A DNA stretch of 30,963 bases, taken from Oopsacas minuta (Eukaryota; Porifera; Hexactinellida; Lyssacinosida; Leucopsacidae). Of this stretch, positions 27,500 to 30,963 are shown piece by piece (within the stretch, counting starts at the first letter, position 1; each line of letters begins with the position of its first letter). The notes beneath the pieces were generated by a model that was given only the letters and a program-made list of their open reading frames with translations, did not search any database and had not been told where the DNA came from. The translations under genes and the position numbers were made by a program. The stretch lies in NCBI GenBank assembly GCA_024704765.1, contig JAKMXF010000331.1, positions 171,840 through 202,802 on the forward strand, given 5' to 3'.

Positions 27500-30270
27500 C
27501 TAATTATTTTGATTTGAATTTGGTGTATTTACGAGAGTTATGCGAGCTTTCAGTTAATGTTATTTCAACGAATTCATGTTCTTCCTTTGTTAGCTAGGAT
27601 ACAGCTGGTTGCTGAAAAAATAATTCTTTCAGATATTCCATCCTATTGTGTCACAAGTAGGGCATTTGTTTCTCCAAAACTCAGTTTCATTACTCTCGAT
27701 TACATTTAATGTTAAGGGATCTAAGATCTTCCGAGATGGACTTGTTATAAAGAGATTGAAGAGCTAGAATCCATTTCGATCCTGGAGTAGACCTTCCACA
27801 AATTTACAATTGCTTCAAGTACTGGAGCTGAAGCCACTTAAGGCCTCCTCTGTCAATCGAACATATTAGATCATAGACGGGATCAGTTATATCTAATTCG
27901 AGAGTATCTACTTCAACAAGACTTGACAAACACTGTGAGCAAATACTGCTCACTTCTTCCGTATCTCTTACACCAGAAGAGAGTAATACCTCCCTTAGAA
28001 TAGAAAGCACTTTTGAAGATGGAATGAACACAATAACCGGCAATAAAGGCTAAAGATAGAATGAGAGAAGTATCGAGTACGATTGGTGTCTCCTCTTCAT
28101 TGAACACTCTGTTATAGGTGTCCAAATCGACTATATTGTTATCGCTAGATTCTTCGGAGATTGAAAATGACTTTAAAAATTCTTTTAATGAGATTGAGCT
28201 CTCACCCGGAGTACTAGAGGAGAACAACTTCAGAGTTGTAGAAATTTTAATTAGTCTCTCACTTTGCAAAACCTGACAAAACGTAACATTGTACTGGGCA
28301 GCGTTCATCATTCGGGAAATCCCAAAGTGATGTTCAATTGGGTCATTTTGAAGGAAAGAACTAAGAACATAGGCAAAACTACAGTTTTTGGTAAGATGGT
28401 TGACTATCCCTTCAAGGACAATACACGAATGGCGAAAACTGGTAAAGGTTTGCGCAGTGAGTTTCCGTGCTTTTGGGGTAAAGTTCTCCACATTCATCAA
28501 GCCATTTCACAACATCTGAAAGAAATACAAACTGAATGTCATACTCTATAGTGGCATAGAAAGCTCGTCATTTAGACGGATGTCTTTATTAGGTCTATTA
28601 ATGTTGAAGATCTTCCATACCTTACAAATAAGGCTGATGAACTGAGCTGTTTCTGAAACCTGACCATATTTAGAAACATGGACTGTTAAAGCTGCAGAGG
28701 TTGAGTCGTCAAATATGCGAAGTGCTAAATTGACATTCTGTCTTTCAAGGCTAGATGGCCAGCAAGATTTGGCTGTTAATCGGTGGGCTGTTTAAGCGAC
28801 AGAATTGTGCTCAAGTTTAAAGAGATTCCGAAGGTCTTGAAATGGTACCTTTAAAGTATAGTCGTAAGATACGAATGAAGGACAGCTAAACGTGTGATTA
28901 GAATCGATTTGATTTATCCAATTATTTCTTACTGTTGTGATGATGTGGACAAAGTCGAAGATAAGATACAGAGGTCTACAAGTGTCTAATGGGTGAGGAA
29001 CACAGGTTTCAAGATTGGAAGTAGGGGATAGTAACTTAAACAGATTCGCATTCAGAGGGTAGTTATCTGTATAAATAACTTGAAGGTGAAGACTGCAACT
29101 TTCTATATCCTTGATCACTTCATGTAAAATAGGTAGAATTTGAGCAGCTGAAGACTTTGCGCAAGATAGGAGTCGTACAACTGTAGACCATTTTTGCATA
29201 AACTTGATATCATAAATGCTAGAACTGTATTGGCTGCTTCGTTCTGTGTAGTCGAAGAGCCGAGTATTCTCCCACCTGTGTAAGAAAACTCTGATTTGAT
29301 ATGTATTTCATCCATATGTAATGTAACATTCCTTTCTTGGTTATTGAAATTAGCAGTAGAAGCCTTCAAATATGTTTGCAACTCACACTCTAAGCCTATA
29401 GTTCCATAAAGACTACGTAGAGTTGTTGGGTGGGGAAATATTAAACAATTCAAAGACTGTAAGTCGCTGTAGCATGTAGAAGATATCAAATGAGATTTTA
29501 GAGCTAGCACCATTGTAACAACATTGTTCCGTCTTCGATTTTTGGGAATTAGTGTATTCTCGAGCTGGAACAGTAGAAATTTAACTAGAGTAACAATTCT
29601 GAATATTTCTCTAGTATATCGTTCGAAGTTCCTATCTTCGAAATCGTACTTTCAATGTTGGAAGTAGCTTGGCGAATACAGTTTTCAACAGGGTCCTTAG
29701 TGTATGTAGAAACCTCGCTCATGATGGCATCGATTTCTCGAATATCACTGAGATTGTGTATTGTGAGAGGAATTTGAATGTTTTGATAGAAGCCTGTAAG
29801 TGTTAAGGAGTCATTAATTGAAACATATACCGGTATATATATTTATGTTTGTCTTTTGACAGCTTTAGCAAGTTAATAGTCATGTCATCTGAAAACCATT
29901 TAACCCAAGAAGAAGAAGGTAGTTCAAATTCTTCGAGTTAACATTTTAGCTCTCCTAATGATTTGACACCGAACTTACTATCCTCAGCTTTATGAAGATC
30001 AAGGCTTTGTTCTAAGGCTTGAAAGAACAATTTACTATCGATCTTCGCACGATCTAAACGTTCAGGCTTCGAGGATGGTGAGCTAAGATACTTGGGACAA
30101 CTGGGAAGAAGACAAGGTATAGCGTTCTTATGTAGAATTGGTCGCCGAGAAATTTTCGTAATGAGCCATCAGGTTGAGGCATATCCATTTCAGTGATGAC
30201 ATCTTCAGTACGAAAGTGATTAGAACAAACCAATAAGTTTTTTAGATCCTCAATATCTCCTTGTGCAGTA
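27500..30270 (-). pseudogene. P-element/THAP9-like transposase, copy 2, broken
   Basis: From high to low coordinates: the C-terminal half of a THAP zinc-binding domain (NLLVCSNHFRTEDV near 30235-30195 and FFPVVPSIL near 30100-30080, like the AVPTIF motif). A linker follows (LEEFELPSSSWVKWFS), then LENTLIPKNRRRNNVVTM, HMDEIHIKSEFSYTGGRILG (first Asp near 29310), YTDNYPLNANLF (second Asp near 29065), a GTP-binding insertion (VPHPLDTCRPLYLIFDFVHI), and ERQNVNLALRIFDDST. After a frameshift come TFTSFRHSCIVLEG and NDPIEHHFGISRMM, then FIAGYCVHSIFKSAF, SSICSQCLSSL and LDITDPVYDLICSIDRGGLKW. At least four frameshifts and several stops were seen. Both introns found in copy 1 are absent. The first half of the THAP domain, with its Cys pair, is missing at the border with a mariner fragment. 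Confidence 0.88.
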
Positions 30271-30780
30271 TGTCTCATCACCAGTCACTATCTCAAATAA
30301 TTTTCGCTGGTCGCATTCATTTGTAGGATTTAAGGAGATTACGACAACATCTCACCCTTGTCTCTTTCTGGGCCTTTGTGAGTAAATGTGGGACCCATCT
30401 GGCATAAACCTTCGTCAACTTGAGCTGTGATCTTAAAATGTGGTTTACAATTCCCATCGAGATGCCAACACTATTAGAAAGTTCCCTGATAGTTATATGT
30501 GGGTCTAAGTCTATCAGTTTCTTGATAGCGCACGATTTAATGGGAGATGCAGCCGTAATTGGTGCTCCAGGCCGAGGGTCATCTTCGATAGACTTCTTCC
30601 CAACCTGAAACGCTAAGCTCATCTTCTGACTCCTGCATACGACAGAGCACCTTTTGTAGTATAGACTTGAACAAAATCAAGATGTATCTGGTTTGCAGAT
30701 TTCCCGAGGAGAGTAGGAATCTGGACATAAGCTCTTTGCTCTAATTTAGAATTCTTGCCAAGTGATGTCATAAAGGTATA
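30271..30780 (-). pseudogene. Mariner transposase N-terminal fragment
   Basis: The minus strand begins at about 30754 with MTSLGKNSKLEQRAYVQI, then GKSANQIHLDF and a broken VRRWAQRF-type helix-turn-helix (TGA where Trp and TAG where Gln would fit, near 30625). After a frameshift come GKKSIEDDPRPGAPITAASP, LIDLDPHITIRELSNSVGIS, and ARWVPHLLTKAQKETRV. After another shift LFEIVTGDET holds the first catalytic Asp (30277-30279). The sequence ends right there and continues as the THAP region of the neighbouring transposase. Everything after the first Asp is lost. This is a different mariner lineage from the other two by its sequence. No terminal repeat was recognised in 30781-30963, which otherwise holds nothing identifiable. 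Confidence 0.85.
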
Positions 30781-30963
30781 TTATAAAAAACACCTGTTGT
30801 AAAATTTGATATAACTTGTTGAGTTTTTAAGCGACAATGAAAAAATCAATACTAGCTTGTAGACAGAGGATTAAGTACACAGTGGCTTAGTAGTAGAGAA
30901 TTAAGAAACTTTTTATAGTAATGCTTTCATTCCTTTATGGTTTCTTTGTGTTTCTAAACATTC

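Noticed and set aside
1-30963. CRISPR arrays, bacterial operons, phage genes or ribosomal RNA
   Set aside because: No regularly spaced repeats, Shine-Dalgarno-linked gene series or rRNA-like blocks were seen; introns and transposon types are eukaryotic.

Overview
The window looks like AT-rich nuclear DNA of an arthropod. A crustacean such as a parasitic copepod would fit the mariner sequences, but that is inference. It shows short GT-AG introns of about 60 bp, single-exon gene fragments, no operons or bacterial signals, and very many DNA transposons at different stages of decay. Only two stretches look like ordinary host genes: a complete SEC61 gamma subunit ORF (3499-3717, minus) and the last coding exon of a MORN-repeat protein most like MORN3 (24032-24260, minus).

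Layout. 1-402 is an inverted, near-identical copy of the 3' end of a TIR element that lies at about 8598-10915. 403-3498 has no gene but holds a dispersed repeat, a triplicated repeat (1315-1870) and a small TIR-bounded block (2368-2513). After SEC61G comes a broken FLYWCH/MULE transposase (4040-5464), then a broken P-element/THAP9-like transposase with two short introns (5926-8593). The TIR element at 8598-10915 follows; it carries a 555-codon reading frame of a widespread but uncharacterised arthropod protein family, interrupted by one in-frame TAG. A decayed and possibly related gene (11100-11950), a mariner (12417-13425) and an unidentified minus-strand coding remnant (13435-14650) come next.

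15275-15531 is a hAT-type MITE with an 8-bp target duplication. 15769-15852 is a tiny palindromic TIR element. 17706-18712 is a second mariner with a readable DD34D triad. 19200-21500 is a degraded Helitron (PIF1-type helicase plus OTU) followed by a group of short hairpins. Two foldback elements lie at 22752-22990 and 25553-26213. A non-LTR reverse transcriptase remnant is at 26700-27330. A second P/THAP transposase (27500-30270), apparently lacking the introns of the first, ends where a third mariner fragment is broken off (30271-30780).

The genes do not form a pathway; the window is a layered record of transposon insertions around two host genes. The strongest candidate for something under-described is the TIR element at 8598-10915: its protein has Cys-pair modules and a possible RNase H-like acidic triad, it appears to have terminal inverted repeats, and it has a very similar second copy at the window edge. 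All similarity calls are from reading the sequence by eye and memory of families; no search was run.
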